Below, piece after piece: positions 26,126 to 35,783 of a DNA stretch of 64,000 nt. Both the position numbers and the translations under genes were made by a program. Numbering within the stretch: the first letter of the stretch is position 1; each line of letters starts with the position of its first letter. This stretch comes from Bacillus_BD oryzisoli (GTDB lineage Bacteria > Bacillota > Bacilli > Bacillales > Cytobacillaceae). Where the stretch lies: positions 2,948,001 through 3,012,000 of the forward strand of contig NZ_CP137640.1 of NCBI RefSeq assembly GCF_036670025.1. The letters are read 5' to 3'. The notes under the pieces were generated by a model. That model was not told the DNA's origin, did no database searches, and saw nothing but the letters and a program-made list of their open reading frames with translations.

Positions 26126-26251
26126 TTGTTTTTTCTCCTTTCTTTATAAGAATGGCTTGATAATTATATTGTAAAAGTATTTTTTTAAGTTTGGATGGAT
26201 GTAATGTAAAGATTTAATAAGTTTCACCCTCTTGAGAAGAAAAAGTTTCCC

Positions 26252-26288
26252 AGACACCTCTATCACTCGGTAGGGGTGTCTTTTTTTA
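26252..26288 (+). terminator. Hairpin terminator before the germination operon
   Basis: AGACACCTCTA and TAGGGGTGTCT pair around a short loop and are followed by a run of T on the plus strand. It separates the germination operon from upstream transcription. Confidence 0.7.
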
Positions 26289-26438
26289 TGAACTTTTTTT
26301 GAGATGAAACCATCGCAAACTGAATGACAAGATTCTTTTTTCACTAAAACCTTCGTTTAAGTACTAATCCCCATTTATATAGGATATTTCTAGCAATTCC
26401 GGGGAAAATAAACAAAAACATTGATAATGGTGAGGCCA

Positions 26439-27986
26439 ATGGCTAATTTTTTCAAACTCAAATTTAATAAAAACCAATCAGCGGATCAATTAAGTGCCGG
26501 GAATAAAGAACAAGAAAAAGATAAACAAAAAAATAATGCCGAAGACTGGGAAAAAGAACTCTCCAAATCTAAGGACTATAAAAAAACCTTTTATTTCAAC
26601 CAGAAATCTGGCAAAAAGTTCAATTTCACCTTCATAACTACACTTGTTGATGATAAGGTATTAGACAATAATATCCTTCCCTGTTTGCTTGAGGGTGAAT
26701 TTCATAAAATAGACGATGTTAAAAAACTTCTGCCAGTTGCCGATGTAGAGGTATCAAGCAACAAAGCCGATATCTCAATAAAGTTGCTTGAAGGAAATAT
26801 CATGCTGACCATTGAAGGAGATACAAGTGGGTTTGCCTTCATCTCCTCACAGAAACAAGTTGTCCGATCGGTTACGTCGCCAGAAATTGAATTTAGCGTC
26901 GTTGGTCCAAAAGAAGCATTTGTTGAATCTGTAGAGCAAAACATGAACTTGATTAGGAAACGCTTACCCGTTAAGGAACTAATTGCTGAAGAATTCATTG
27001 TCGGTAAATTATCAAAAACGAGTGTATTTGTTGTATATATTGAGGGAGTCACAAACAAGGAAATTATTAACACCGTCAAACAACGGATTAACGATATCGA
27101 TAAGGATGAAATCGCTGACAGTTCATATTTTACACAGATTATCTCAGACAATGGGAATTCTCCTTTTCCGCAGCTGCTAGATACGGAAAGGCCTGACCGT
27201 GTGGCGGCCAGCCTGGCCGAAGGGAAAATTGTGATTTTAGTAGATGGTTCGCCGCATGCATTAATCGGCCCAACCTCATTGACGGAGTTTTTCAACTCAT
27301 TCGAAGATTATTTCCTTAACTGGATTCTAGCTTCCTTTATCAGGATGATTCGTTTATTTGCGGTAATTTTTTCGATCATGATTACACCTATGTATGTTGC
27401 GCTAACTAGTTATCACTATGAATTAATCCCAAAGGACTTATTAAGTACATTAATTATCTCAAGACGGGTTGTTCCTTTCCCGCCTATTCTTGAAGCACTG
27501 TTTTTAGAAATAACCATTGAACTACTAAGGGAAGCAGGAGCAAGGCTGCCCACCAAAGTCGGACAGACAATCGGTATCGTGGGCGGTATTGTCATAGGAA
27601 CAGCATCCGTTGAAGCTGGACTTACAAGCAATGTTCTATTAATTTTTATCGCGCTTTCAGCGTTGGCATCTTTTACAACACCCGTATATCAGATGAGTAA
27701 CACCATCCGGTTATTGCGTTTTCCATTTCTTTTCATGGCCGAAAAATGGGGATTACTTGGGATAACGATAGCGTTATGTTTTTTACTTATCCATTTACTA
27801 CGCCTTACCTCTTTGGGATTTCCATTTATGGAACCAATATTCCCATTAAGAATAGGTGACTTTAGGGATGCCCTATTTCGACTTCCATTTAAAAGTCAAT
27901 CCAATCGACCACAATACTTGAGAACTGATGATTCTAACCGGTTTAGTAAAGAAAAGGCCTATAGTAAGAAAGATATTGATGAATGA
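26439..27986 (+). CDS. Spore germination receptor subunit A (GerA family)
   Basis: About 515 residues. The first 300 form the soluble GerA domain with a charged low-complexity start (about residues 10-50); GPKEAFVESVEQNMNLIRKR (about 165-184) and DTERPDRVAASLAEGKIVIL are hallmark blocks. Then come about five membrane segments with PMYVALTSYHYELIP and GGIVIGTASVEAGLTSN. GerA-type receptors sit in the inner spore membrane and respond to nutrient germinants such as amino acids; specificity cannot be read. ATG 26439 follows GGTGAGG; an upstream ATG (26427) and TTG (26421) in frame are alternatives. First gene of an A-B-C operon. Confidence 0.92.
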   Translation: MANFFKLKFNKNQSADQLSAGNKEQEKDKQKNNAEDWEKELSKSKDYKKTFYFNQKSGKKFNFTFITTLVDDKVLDNNILPCLLEGEFHKIDDVKKLLPVADVEVSSNKADISIKLLEGNIMLTIEGDTSGFAFISSQKQVVRSVTSPEIEFSVVGPKEAFVESVEQNMNLIRKRLPVKELIAEEFIVGKLSKTSVFVVYIEGVTNKEIINTVKQRINDIDKDEIADSSYFTQIISDNGNSPFPQLLDTERPDRVAASLAEGKIVILVDGSPHALIGPTSLTEFFNSFEDYFLNWILASFIRMIRLFAVIFSIMITPMYVALTSYHYELIPKDLLSTLIISRRVVPFPPILEALFLEITIELLREAGARLPTKVGQTIGIVGGIVIGTASVEAGLTSNVLLIFIALSALASFTTPVYQMSNTIRLLRFPFLFMAEKWGLLGITIALCFLLIHLLRLTSLGFPFMEPIFPLRIGDFRDALFRLPFKSQSNRPQYLRTDDSNRFSKEKAYSKKDIDE

Positions 27987-28007
27987 TTTTGGAAAGGGGT
28001 GAAAGGA

Positions 28008-29099
28008 ATGTTGCAGGGATCCGTTCAAGAGAGGATGCAGATATCACCATATATGGCTGCTTATATCATCGTTGCTATGCAAACAGGAATGGGAGTCCTA
28101 AGGTTTCAACAAATCATTGTTAAGGATGCTGGATATGATGCCTGGATTTCCGTTATTGGTGCAGGACTTACTGTCCATATCCTTGTATGGATCATGTATA
28201 AAATTTGCGAAACTGTAGAGGGTGATGTCCTATATGCAAATGTATATTTATTTGGAAAAGTAATTGGCAACAGTGTCAATACTCTGTTTATTTTCTATTA
28301 TATCTTATATTGTCTTGGATCACTGGGCGGTCTAATTCAAATCATTCGTACATGGATGTTTATTGATTTAAACCCATTTGTGTTTGCTGCCATCTATTTA
28401 CTATTAGGGATTTATATTGTTTATGGCGGGTTCAGAACAGTAGCGGGAATTTCCTTTTTAGGACTTGTCATTCCCTCCTATTTGCTGTTAACCTTTTTAA
28501 TTCCCTTAAAGTATGGAGATTTTACAAATTTGCTCCCTGTTTTAAACCATACTCCAATGGAATTTTTTAAAAGTGGTTTCAATATGATCTATACCTTTCT
28601 TGGCTATGGCATTTTACTATTTTCTTACCCTTTCATTAAGAACCCGAAGCAGTCAAAAAAATGGGTTCATATCGGGCTATTAGGAACTACCTTTATTTAT
28701 ACCGCTTTGGCAATCATTAGTTTTGCCTATTTCCCTGAAGGTTTGCTTGAGAGATCCATATGGCCAACATTAGAGATGTGGAAAATTGTTAGGCTGCCAT
28801 TTATTGAAAGATTTGAGTATCTAGGAATTGCGAATTGGGCGCTAATCATCCTCCCAAGTGTTTCGATTTCTTTATGGTGTGCCAGCCGAGTAGCTAAACG
28901 AGTGTATCATTTCAATCAACGAAAAGCAGTCATTGTTATAGCATGTGTGTGTCTGATTATCGTGTCACTACTACAATCAAGGGATAGTATGAATTTCCTT
29001 TTTGATTTCCATTCAAAAGCTGGCTTTGCTTTTGCTTATTTGTATACTCCCATTCTCTACTTAGGACTGCTCATTAAAAAGAAGGTGAAAACAAAGTGA
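28008..29099 (+). CDS. Spore germination receptor subunit B (GerB, APC-type permease)
   Basis: A 363-residue protein with about ten membrane segments of the amino acid-polyamine-organocation superfamily as found in GerAB/GerKB. The N-terminal ISPYMAAYIIVAMQTGMGVL segment is typical. It is the germinant-binding subunit. ATG 28008 has an AAAGGGGTG box at good distance; a GTG at 27999 is an alternative start. It lies 21 bases after subunit A and overlaps subunit C by 4 bases. Confidence 0.9.
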   Translation: MLQGSVQERMQISPYMAAYIIVAMQTGMGVLRFQQIIVKDAGYDAWISVIGAGLTVHILVWIMYKICETVEGDVLYANVYLFGKVIGNSVNTLFIFYYILYCLGSLGGLIQIIRTWMFIDLNPFVFAAIYLLLGIYIVYGGFRTVAGISFLGLVIPSYLLLTFLIPLKYGDFTNLLPVLNHTPMEFFKSGFNMIYTFLGYGILLFSYPFIKNPKQSKKWVHIGLLGTTFIYTALAIISFAYFPEGLLERSIWPTLEMWKIVRLPFIERFEYLGIANWALIILPSVSISLWCASRVAKRVYHFNQRKAVIVIACVCLIIVSLLQSRDSMNFLFDFHSKAGFAFAYLYTPILYLGLLIKKKVKTK

Positions 29100-30163
29100 A
29101 GAAGTTTCGCCTCCTATTAACCTTATGCTTATGCGGCTTGTTATTGGTTGGAAACGTCCAAAAAAGAGTCATTGATGATGTAAATATTGCAACCGGCTTC
29201 GGTATGGATAAGAGTGATGGCCAATTACATGGAAGTATAATGATCCCGGTATTTAAGGCTGACAAGTCCATCGGAAATTTCACCTTTACTGCCAATGGAA
29301 AAATCCCAAGAGACTTGGTGTCTGAAATGCAGAAAAAAGCTTCCCAACCGATAGTCGGTGGAAGCCTCGATATCGCTTTGTTTGGTGAAGACTTGGCACG
29401 TGAGGGGATCATCCAAATTCTTGATGTCTTCCTTCGTGATCCGACCATAGGTGCTAGGCTGAATTTAGCAGTAGTAGATGGAAAAGTAGACGACATTTTT
29501 AAAGGTAATTATGGAGATCGCGGGAATCATGAATACCTTAGACAGCTATTAGAACAAAATATGAAAGTACATAATTTACCTTTAACCAACCTCCATTTCT
29601 TTTTAGCCGACTTTTACGAGGAAGGGAAGGATGCTTATTTACCTTTGCTTAAGAAAACACAGTCTGATTTAGTTAATATAATAGGAATCGCTCTTTTTAA
29701 AGATGAAAAACTTGTCGACATTCTCCACGAGAATAAAATGTTTTATTTTAAACTCCTTGTTGATAAACATACACAAGGTTCAGTCATGGTAAAAGAGGAG
29801 CATGGAGGAGCTACTGTCAAAAGCATTACCTCTAAGCGTAAAATTAAACTTTTCAAAAGGAACCCATACCAATTTGGAGTCGATATTAAAATAAAAGGGT
29901 ACCTTACTGAGCATCAAGGTGTGAGCTTTCAGAAGAACGAATTAGAGGGTATTGAAAAACAATTAGAAAAACAAATTGTCGAGGAATGCACCATGATGAT
30001 CGAAGATTTTCAAAAAAAAGAAATCGACCCCGTTGGCTTTGGCCACTTTGCTCAAACTAGAACGCGAAATTTTGAATTTAACAAATGGGAAGAAAAATAT
30101 AAAAGTGCTAAATTTAAGGTTACAGCAGATGTAGATATAGTTCAAATTGGAGTTGTCAAGTAA
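29096..30163 (+). CDS. Spore germination receptor subunit C (Ger(x)C), lacking the lipobox cysteine
   Basis: A 355-residue Ger(x)C protein. The signal peptide (residues about 3-19) is followed by VGNVQKRVIDDVNIATGFGM. In the family the residue before VQKR or its equivalent is the lipidated Cys (LxGC); here it is Asn20 (codon AAC). The two cysteines inside the hydrophobic core (LCLCG) do not form a good lipobox. Domain blocks GGSLDIALFGEDLAREGI and DVFLRDPTIGARL and the C-terminal FNKWEEKYKSAKFKV are normal. Translation begins with GTG in a 4-base overlap with subunit B. The missing cysteine may affect membrane anchoring. Confidence 0.88.
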   Translation: MKKFRLLLTLCLCGLLLVGNVQKRVIDDVNIATGFGMDKSDGQLHGSIMIPVFKADKSIGNFTFTANGKIPRDLVSEMQKKASQPIVGGSLDIALFGEDLAREGIIQILDVFLRDPTIGARLNLAVVDGKVDDIFKGNYGDRGNHEYLRQLLEQNMKVHNLPLTNLHFFLADFYEEGKDAYLPLLKKTQSDLVNIIGIALFKDEKLVDILHENKMFYFKLLVDKHTQGSVMVKEEHGGATVKSITSKRKIKLFKRNPYQFGVDIKIKGYLTEHQGVSFQKNELEGIEKQLEKQIVEECTMMIEDFQKKEIDPVGFGHFAQTRTRNFEFNKWEEKYKSAKFKVTADVDIVQIGVVK

Positions 30164-30167
30164 CATT

Positions 30168-30265
30168 TAAAAACTCGTCAAATCTGACGAGTTTTTTCCT
30201 TTTCGTCCTTTCTGTGTAAATACGCCTGTTCCTTGACTCCATTCGACTAGGGACATGGAACCTCT
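30168..30265. repeat. Decayed terminator repeat after the germination operon
   Basis: The hairpin AAAAACTCGTCA/TGACGAGTTTTTT (30168-30197) lies 5 bases after the gerC stop and is the same as in the other repeat copies. A degraded arm, TAGGGACATGGAACCTC, follows near 30248-30264. Confidence 0.6.
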
Positions 30266-30414
30266 CACTCTAATGTAAAAATTTCGAAAAATAAATATGA
30301 AAATTAGTTAAGAGTTTGTTAATTTGCCATTTTATTTAAAAAAGGATGATAAATTGGACATGGTTCGAAAGATTTTTCGCAAAAAGCCAATTTAGCACAA
30401 AGGAGAAGGAAGAA

Positions 30415-33400
30415 ATGAGACAGAAAAAATGGAAGAAACCAATAAATGTGTTCATGTCCGCCAGCTTAGCTGCAAGTATTGTTGTACCCGCATTATCATC
30501 ACCTGTTGAAGCGGCGACACATACGACTGATTTACTCATATCCGAGTATATTGAGGGCAGCAGTTTTAATAAAGCGATTGAGTTATATAACGGAACAGGT
30601 ACTGATATCCATTTAAATGACTATTCACTTGAACTGTATTCAAATGGAGCAACTACGGCCTCTCAAACATTGAATCTATCAGGTACGTTAAAAAATGGGG
30701 ATACATACGTTTTATATCATAAAGATGCCAATGCTGACATCAAGAGCAAGGGAGATTTGGAGAATTCCACGGTTATTAACTTTAATGGCGACGATGCTGT
30801 TGTGTTAAAGAAAGCCGGTACGGTAATTGATTCGATTGGACAGGCTGGAGCAAAAGTCGAAAATCTAAAAGATGTAACATTAATCAGGAACAGCACGATT
30901 TTAACAGGTGATCCTATCATTGACGATGCATTTGATCCAACTGTTGCATGGACTGCACTTCCTAAGGATGATGCATCGAATTTAGGGATACACGGCTCAA
31001 CAACCGAAAACCCTGATGAACCGGAAACACCTGAAGAACTTATTTCCATTGCGGATGCACGTTCAAAAGCCTTAGGGGAAAAGGTAACAATTAAAGGGAT
31101 TATCTCTGCCAAATTAAAAAATACGGTTCAAGTCCAAGATGCTACTGGTGGAATTGCTGTTCGACCAGCCAGTATGGATGTATCTATTGGTGATGAAGTG
31201 ATCATAAGCGGTACATTAGCGGATTATCGCGGCTTACTTCAATTAGATGGAGCAGCAATCGTGGAAAAAACAGAACACGTTGGTGCACCGTCTCCTAAAG
31301 TTGTCACTGGAGCTGAAGTGTCTGAAGCCAATGAATCACACCTTGTAACGGCTCAAAAAATCCAAATTTTATCGGTGGATGCCGGCAGTTCATGGGCGAA
31401 TTACACGGTAACGGATGGTAAGACAGAATTTATCGTACGTGATGAAAGAAATGATTTACCTTTAGAAGTTGGCAAAACCTATGATTTTATTACAGGAATT
31501 GTTCAACAATTCGATGATGACTATCAAATGATTCCTCGCTCATCGGCAGACATCATTGAAGATGCTACCGTCGTTCAGCCTGTTTTGGCATCTGCTGAAG
31601 AGGGGCTGATTGCAAAAGGAACAGAAGTAACACTAACATCTAATACACCTGATGCAACGATTTATTTTACAACTGACGGGACAGAACCAACTGAGACTAG
31701 TAACGTATATCGTGAACCGATTATCATCAATAAAGACATGACAGTTAAAGCAATCGCTGTAAAAGAAGGACTCACCAATAGTAAAGTTTCAACCTATAAA
31801 TATACCGTGTTTGATCCAGAGCAAGGGCTTCAAATTCATCATATCCAAGGCACATCCCACAAAAGTCCGATGAAGGATGAAACCGTAGCGGATCTTGAAG
31901 GGATTGTCACTTATGAATATAAAATAGGAAGCGGCAACTACTTCCATATGCAAACCCCTGATGATCAAAAAGATGATGATCCAAAAACATCAGAAGGTAT
32001 TGTTGTGTATACAGGGAATAAGGCAGCTAATGTGGAAGTAGGAGATCTTGTCTCTGTAAACGGAACAGTCGATGAATACCATATTGACGGTTATTATGAT
32101 ACAAAAAGAGAAACGGATTTACCGGTTACTCAAATAAATGCACGAGATGATCGAGGCGGAGCAGTAACCGTACAAGCAACAAATCAACCGCTCCCGGAGC
32201 CAATAAAGATTGCTGAAAATCTGCCAAAGGAAGTTATTGATAACGATGGTTTTGCAGAATTTGATCCAGAAGAAGATACGATTGATTTCTGGGAAAGTCT
32301 TGAGGGAATGCTTGTTGAGGTTGGCGATGTGAAAGCAGTTGCCCCTCAGGAACATGGGGATCTAATTACCGTTTTAGCAGATAGAGAAACAGATACGATT
32401 CATGGCGGTGTCCTGCTGACAGCGGAGGATGCAAATGCGGATCGAATTCAATTTAAGCTTTTTGATAATAACGAAGCAAGAAACTTTGCCGTCGCTACAG
32501 GGGATCATTTTACCGGGCCAATCACTGGAGTGGTGAATTACGGATTCCAAAACTATAAGATTTATACTGATTATGAAAGTATGAAAGCAAAACATGTGGC
32601 AGGAGAAGCAAAGCCCGAGAAAACAACCATTAAGATGGATAAGAAAAAATTAACAATCGCATCTTATAATCTAGAAAACTTCTCTAATAACAAAGAGGAA
32701 ACCTCTGACGACAAAGCAAAGAAATTAGCAAGAGCCTTTGCAGTCGATATGCAAAATCCCGATATTGTCGGGGTCACAGAGGTGCAGGATAATAATGGTC
32801 AGGATGCAGGTGATACAGCCGCAAATGAAAGCTATGAACGATTAATTAGTGAAATTGAAAAAATGAGCGGCGTCAAGTATGAATATGTGAATATCGATCC
32901 TGAAGTGAATGAAGACGGAGGAGCACCAAATGCCAATATTCGTGTTGGATTCCTCTATAATCCGGAGCGGGTACAATTAACAGAAGGAATGTCGCATGGA
33001 GATGCAACGACAGCTGTTGGCTATGAAAAGGGAAAACTAACGCTTAATCCAGGTCGAATTGATCCAACTAACGAAGCATTAGAAAATAGTCGGAAACCAC
33101 TTGCCGCTCAATTTAAGTTCCGTGGGGAAAATGTGGTTGTGATTGCCAATCATTGGAATTCAAAATCAGGAGATACTCCATTATTTGGCTCAACTCAGCC
33201 GCCGGTCTATGGCAGTGAAGAACAGCGCCATAAAATTGCCCATGTGGTATATGACTTTATTGAAGAAATTAAAGCCGATGATCCGAAAGCCAATATCGTC
33301 TCTTTAGGAGATTTTAACGATTTCCAATTCTCTGAGTCATTGAAAATACATGAAGGAAAACTAATGACCAATATGATCAACACAGTAGACAAGGCCGATC

Positions 33401-33591
33401 GATACACATACCTTTTCCAAGGAAATTCACAGGTACTTGATCACATTCTAGTATCCAATAATTTGGCCAAACACACTGAAACAGATATCCTTCACATCAA
33501 CGCAGACTTCACAGACATGGCAGGCAGAGCCAGTGACCATGACCCAGTCATGATTCAAGTAGACCTAAAAGAAGCAAAAAAGAAAAAGTAG
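30415..33591 (+). CDS. Secreted multi-domain endonuclease/exonuclease/phosphatase family nuclease
   Basis: A 1058-residue exported protein starting at ATG 30415 (AAGGAGAAGG box; the open frame extends further upstream without a signal). It has a signal peptide ending near SSPVEAA; a lamin-tail domain (LLISEYIEGSSFNKAIELYN, about residues 40-160); OB-fold-like segments (IADARSKALGEKVTIKGIIS); a chitobiase C-terminal-type repeat (YFTTDGTEPTETSNVYREP, about 415-435); a second OB-like segment; and a C-terminal nuclease domain with LTIASYNLENFSN, VTEVQD, ANHWNSKSGD, SLGDFNDFQ and SDHDP. It resembles YhcR-type extracellular nucleases but lacks a sortase motif; the end is lysine-rich. Likely degrades extracellular DNA or RNA for nutrients. 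Confidence 0.88.
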   Translation: MRQKKWKKPINVFMSASLAASIVVPALSSPVEAATHTTDLLISEYIEGSSFNKAIELYNGTGTDIHLNDYSLELYSNGATTASQTLNLSGTLKNGDTYVLYHKDANADIKSKGDLENSTVINFNGDDAVVLKKAGTVIDSIGQAGAKVENLKDVTLIRNSTILTGDPIIDDAFDPTVAWTALPKDDASNLGIHGSTTENPDEPETPEELISIADARSKALGEKVTIKGIISAKLKNTVQVQDATGGIAVRPASMDVSIGDEVIISGTLADYRGLLQLDGAAIVEKTEHVGAPSPKVVTGAEVSEANESHLVTAQKIQILSVDAGSSWANYTVTDGKTEFIVRDERNDLPLEVGKTYDFITGIVQQFDDDYQMIPRSSADIIEDATVVQPVLASAEEGLIAKGTEVTLTSNTPDATIYFTTDGTEPTETSNVYREPIIINKDMTVKAIAVKEGLTNSKVSTYKYTVFDPEQGLQIHHIQGTSHKSPMKDETVADLEGIVTYEYKIGSGNYFHMQTPDDQKDDDPKTSEGIVVYTGNKAANVEVGDLVSVNGTVDEYHIDGYYDTKRETDLPVTQINARDDRGGAVTVQATNQPLPEPIKIAENLPKEVIDNDGFAEFDPEEDTIDFWESLEGMLVEVGDVKAVAPQEHGDLITVLADRETDTIHGGVLLTAEDANADRIQFKLFDNNEARNFAVATGDHFTGPITGVVNYGFQNYKIYTDYESMKAKHVAGEAKPEKTTIKMDKKKLTIASYNLENFSNNKEETSDDKAKKLARAFAVDMQNPDIVGVTEVQDNNGQDAGDTAANESYERLISEIEKMSGVKYEYVNIDPEVNEDGGAPNANIRVGFLYNPERVQLTEGMSHGDATTAVGYEKGKLTLNPGRIDPTNEALENSRKPLAAQFKFRGENVVVIANHWNSKSGDTPLFGSTQPPVYGSEEQRHKIAHVVYDFIEEIKADDPKANIVSLGDFNDFQFSESLKIHEGKLMTNMINTVDKADRYTYLFQGNSQVLDHILVSNNLAKHTETDILHINADFTDMAGRASDHDPVMIQVDLKEAKKKK

Positions 33592-33722
33592 GGTCGGAGG
33601 GACAGGCACCGCGACCCACAGAATTAGAAATTTTGACTATGCAAGAAACCACGTTACCTTTAACGTGGTTTTTCTTTACATAAGTGGGTCAAGGTGCCTG
33701 TCCCTCCGATTCACTCCGACCC
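33590..33722. repeat. Terminator-bearing intergenic repeat (type copy)
   Basis: Arm GGGTCGGAGGGACAGGCACC followed by GCGACCCA (33591-33618) and the inverted arm GGGTCAAGGTGCCTGTCCCT plus CCGA...TCCGACCC (33686-33722). The hairpin AAACCACG/CGTGGTTTTTC between them (33648-33676) is a terminator with a different sequence from the CTCGTCA version. The first base of the repeat overlaps the last base of the nuclease stop codon. Confidence 0.8.
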
Positions 33723-33760
33723 ATTATGCCACAATTTTTAACTCAAAATGTTGAGGAATA

Positions 33761-33789
33761 TTGATAGATTTTAACTATTGTCTTTTATA
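33761..33789 (+). promoter_or_regulatory. Probable sigma-A promoter of the HTH-AbrB gene
   Basis: TTGATA and TTTATA separated by 17 bases, ending about 19 bases before the probable start codon region. The downstream ATATAGTTAGGTATAT has partial dyad symmetry and could be an operator for the regulator's own control. Confidence 0.4.
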
Positions 33790-33807
33790 TAGTTAGGTAT
33801 ATAGGAG

Positions 33808-34257
33808 ATGAATAATATGATCGGTATGAATATTCGTATTTTACGAAAAAAGAATAAAATGAGTCAGGAAATTTTAGCCGAAAGGGTCAATGTATCTCGT
33901 CAGACCATGGCAAAGTGGGAGAATGAGGAGGCGCTGCCTGATATTCAGAAGTGCCAAATGTTAGCGGAAATATTTCAGGTGACTTTGGATCAGTTATCCG
34001 GTGATATGAGTGAAGAAGAGGCAGAGCAGCTCGGTCCTAAGGGGAAGCATTTCTTTGGTGTGGTGAAGGTAGGCGAGCGGGGACAGATTGTCATTCCAAA
34101 GCAGGCACGTGAACTATTTCAGATTAAGGCCGGTGATAAGCTGGTGGTGTTAGGGGAGGATGCTACAAAAGGAATTGCGATTTTAAAGACAGATGGTTTC
34201 CTTGAGTTTGCAGAAATGATCCGCAAGGCAGAGCAGGCAGGAGAGGAATCAGAATGA
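33808..34257 (+). CDS. HTH (XRE)-AbrB fusion transcriptional regulator
   Basis: A 149-residue protein with two DNA-binding domains. Residues about 5-62 are an XRE helix-turn-helix (LRKKNKMSQEILAERVNVSR and TMAKWENEEALPD). Residues about 82-130 are a SpoVT-AbrB swapped-hairpin domain (VKVGERGQIVIPKQARELFQ followed by IKAGDKLVVLGE). Each domain is common alone; the fusion is a known but less usual arrangement in Firmicutes. It overlaps the glycosyltransferase gene by 4 bases, so it probably controls its own two-gene operon. A GGAGATG box precedes the start. Confidence 0.85.
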   Translation: MNNMIGMNIRILRKKNKMSQEILAERVNVSRQTMAKWENEEALPDIQKCQMLAEIFQVTLDQLSGDMSEEEAEQLGPKGKHFFGVVKVGERGQIVIPKQARELFQIKAGDKLVVLGEDATKGIAILKTDGFLEFAEMIRKAEQAGEESE

Positions 34258-35447
34258 GTAAAATCGTATTCTTTTCAATCCCGGCGCATGGACATACAAA
34301 TCCGACTATTCCCGTTGTAGCAGAGCTAGTTAAGAACGGCAATGAAGTTTGGTACTACTCTTTTAAGGAATTCCAAGAAAAAATTGAAGGTGCCGGAGCC
34401 AAATTTATTCCCTGTGATGATTTTTTGCCGGAGATTTCCCAACAGGAATTGGACCGTAAAGTGGGAAAAGATTTTGCAGCATTGATTGAAATGGTAACCG
34501 ATACGACCATCGCCCTAGATGAAAAGGTGTGTGCAGAATTAGGCGCATTTCAACCGGATTGTATTGTATCTGATTCTGTCTGTTTTTGGGGGAAATTATT
34601 CGCAAAGAAATTAGGAATCCCGTATATCTGCTCTACGACAACCTTTGCCTTTAATCAGCACAGTGCTAAGCTGATGAAACGCAGTCTGAAGGAAATGCTT
34701 CGGATGATTACAGGGATGGCGCGAATTAACCAAAAAATGGAGCTGCTTCGGTCGCATGGATATGAAGTAGAAAACTTTGTTTCGATTATTCAAAATGATA
34801 ATAAAACGGATACCATTGTGTATACGGCGAAGGAATTTCAGCCCATGGCAGAGACTTTTTCCGACCGTTATGCCTTTGTTGGACCATCAATTCCGGTGAC
34901 TCCTGAGGTTCACAGTGAAAAACAGAAGAGAAAACTTATCTATATTTCTTTAGGAACGGTCCTTAATCAAAATAGGGATTTTTATCAAAATTGCATCCTT
35001 GCATTTGCTGAAAGTGACTATGAGATTGTGATGTCGGTTGGTGAAAAAACAGACATTTCTTCGCTTGGCAAAATACCGGATCATTTTACAGTTAAAAATT
35101 CCGTTAACCAGATTGCTATACTACAAAAAGCAGATGTATTTATTACACATTGTGGTATGAACAGTGTGAATGAAAGTCTGTATTTTGGAGTTCCAATGGT
35201 TCTATTTCCACTTCATAGTGAAGAGGGCATGGTTGCTGACCGCGTTGCCGAGCTTGGTGCTGGAAAAATATTAAAAAAGAGCAAGCCAAGTTCTTTGGTT
35301 AAAACAGTTGCTGCAATCCTTACAGATCCATCTTATCAAGAAAATGCCCAAGTACTGTCAGCAAATTTTCGTAATGCAGGCGGGGCAAAAGAAGCAGCCA
35401 AAGTAATATTGGCCAAAATAGAGACATCGGGTCGCAGGATACCTTGA
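34254..35447 (+). CDS. MGT-type family 1 glycosyltransferase
   Basis: A 397-residue UDP-glycosyltransferase of the macrolide glycosyltransferase (YjiC/YdhE) type. N-terminal IVFFSIPAHGHTNPTIPVVA contains the catalytic histidine; the C-terminal donor site reads ITHCGMNSVNESLYFGVPMV and HSEEGMVADRVAELGAG. Such enzymes glycosylate antibiotics, flavonoids or other small hydrophobic molecules, often as self-protection. It overlaps the HTH-AbrB regulator gene. The last residues, ETSGRRIP, are encoded by the arm of an intergenic repeat, so the native C-terminus was probably replaced by its insertion. Confidence 0.85.
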   Translation: MSKIVFFSIPAHGHTNPTIPVVAELVKNGNEVWYYSFKEFQEKIEGAGAKFIPCDDFLPEISQQELDRKVGKDFAALIEMVTDTTIALDEKVCAELGAFQPDCIVSDSVCFWGKLFAKKLGIPYICSTTTFAFNQHSAKLMKRSLKEMLRMITGMARINQKMELLRSHGYEVENFVSIIQNDNKTDTIVYTAKEFQPMAETFSDRYAFVGPSIPVTPEVHSEKQKRKLIYISLGTVLNQNRDFYQNCILAFAESDYEIVMSVGEKTDISSLGKIPDHFTVKNSVNQIAILQKADVFITHCGMNSVNESLYFGVPMVLFPLHSEEGMVADRVAELGAGKILKKSKPSSLVKTVAAILTDPSYQENAQVLSANFRNAGGAKEAAKVILAKIETSGRRIP

Positions 35448-35556
35448 CCCAGACAAAAAATCAATGGAATAAGTAATACAAGCAAACTCGTCATCACCTG
35501 ACGAGTTTTTTTCGGTTTATTTTTAAAGTGGGTCAAGGTGCCTGTCCCCTCGACTC
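35429..35556. repeat. Terminator-bearing repeat overlapping the glycosyltransferase end
   Basis: Left arm GGGTCGCAGGATACCTTGAC (decayed) provides the last six codons and the stop of the glycosyltransferase. The hairpin AAACTCGTCA/TGACGAGTTT with T-run (35484-35512) is a terminator. The right arm reads GGGTCAAGGTGCCTGTCCCC followed by TCGACTC. Confidence 0.75.
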
Positions 35557-35783
35557 ATTTGTCAGAAAATAAAAAAAATAGTTGACTGATGATGGAATAA
35601 AGTTTACTATCATGAATATACCCAATATTTAATCAATACTTTACCAATAATATCATCAATATTTAACCATTAGTATTGTATCTATCATATTTATTACTGT
35701 TTTTAATAGGGTATATCATCTAAAGACGGAATATTGGAAAATTTCAAATAAAAGTTTTTCTACTTATCAAAGGAGGAGATTTT

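Noticed and set aside
26144..26344. Minus-strand frame of 66 codons
   Set aside because: It spans the terminator hairpin before the germination operon and has no ribosome binding site or recognisable sequence.
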